DNA of 64,000 nt, taken from NCBI RefSeq assembly GCF_000170755.1, contig NZ_ABCK01000002.1:306644-370643 (forward strand), given 5' to 3'. Position numbers and translations under genes: made by a program. Every line of letters starts with the position of its first letter. The first letter of the stretch is position 1. The stretch comes from Lentisphaera araneosa HTCC2155. Its GTDB lineage: Bacteria; Verrucomicrobiota; Lentisphaeria; Lentisphaerales; Lentisphaeraceae. Below are positions 63,727-64,000 of this stretch, one piece after another. The notes beneath the pieces are model-generated. The model saw nothing but the letters and a program-made list of their open reading frames with translations. It did no database searches and had not been told where the DNA came from.

Positions 63727-64000
63727 TTATTCTTTATCTTCCTTCTCTTCTTCCATTTTTTCTTTATCTTCTTCAGTAGGCGTACCTGCACCGCGTTCCA
63801 CGAGTTCGTAACGTACTTTTTGAGTCCAGAATTCGAAAGCTTCCTTAAGGTCATTCCATTGGTCAAATTTACCTTTCAGAGCTTTTGTTCCCGCACGTGC
63901 ATCAACTCCAGCAGCGAGTCTTTTACGACTAAATGAGTCAACAAGTTCAAATTCCATATGAGCTTGACCAACTTGCATGTGAGTACCAGTAGTAAATTTT
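63727..64000 (-). CDS. DUF3313-like protein, C-terminal part (cut by window end)
   Basis: The open frame continues through the window edge, so the Met at 63978 need not be the start. Visible: 'HMEFELVDSFSRKRLAAGVDARAGTKALKGKFDQWNDLKEAFEFWTQKVRYEL' (in parts), then a Glu/Lys-rich tail. The 'ELVDS...LAA.VD.RAG.K.L.G.F..W.D...AF..W' pattern matches the C-terminal half of DUF3313, a family of putative lipoproteins. The signal peptide would be outside the window. Confidence 0.75.
   Translation of the reverse strand, partial: KFTTGTHMQVGQAHMEFELVDSFSRKRLAAGVDARAGTKALKGKFDQWNDLKEAFEFWTQKVRYELVERGAGTPTEEDKEKMEEEKEDKE

Overview
The window looks like chromosomal DNA of a low-to-mid GC Gram-negative bacterium of the PVC superphylum, most likely a marine Lentisphaerota (Lentisphaera-like). 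This is inferred from the gene mix: an isolated pseudopilin-type protein, an iduronate-2-sulfatase-like sulfatase, a GH116 and a GH1 enzyme, outer-membrane and lipopolysaccharide genes, an Asp23/AmaP pair, and many IS110-type elements. No tRNA, rRNA or CRISPR array was found.

Layout. 1-3300 holds the 3' end of an IS110-family element, a pseudopilin-like gene, and an IS1111-type IS110 element inserted in a structured repeat. 3.5-7.1 kb is metH. 7.3-11.3 kb holds a DUF2490 porin-like protein, a TPR protein, a B-box zinc-finger membrane protein, a YgbA-like protein and a GT9 heptosyltransferase, separated by palindromic repeats. 12-13.3 kb is a second kind of IS110 element. 13.6-17.7 kb is a tight operon folD-pcnB-D,D-carboxypeptidase-holB. 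18-22.1 kb carries an orphan gene, an Lrp-type regulator and a fused glycine decarboxylase (gcvP). 22.2-26 kb contains two Lys/Asn-rich secreted paralogues, the second broken by an IS3 element that was itself hit by an IS256 element. 26-34.3 kb has apaG, a DnaA-box-rich spacer, asnS, an O-antigen-ligase/TPR protein, a TatD-like hydrolase and alaS. 34.4-39.6 kb is a reverse-strand operon of two helical-repeat secreted proteins, ispD, accB, asp23 and amaP.

The most striking locus is 39.7-41.4 kb. It holds a tubulin/FtsZ-superfamily GTPase, translationally coupled to a small winged-helix protein, next to an AT-rich region with repeated GTATACT motifs. This matches the tubC-tubR-tubZ (type III partition) plan but lies among ordinary chromosomal genes. 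Beyond it are a sigma54-regulator relative lacking the GAFTGA loop divergent from pdxB, a putative lipoprotein, a metallopeptidase, a DUF457 membrane protein apparently starting at AUU, dodecin, a CrtI-type oxidoreductase, a rhomboid protease with a GYF domain, the sulfatase, GH116 and GH1.

The last 8 kb is mobile DNA: a split ISNCY-like transposase, two more copies of the structured repeat, a second copy of the IS110 element seen at the window start, and a group II intron with its reverse transcriptase. The window ends in a partial DUF3313-like gene. Three copies of the structured repeat share hairpins and long-range stems with compensatory changes. In one copy an IS1111-type element is inserted exactly in the 3' arm of a stem; in another the same loop is expanded by a different palindromic repeat.
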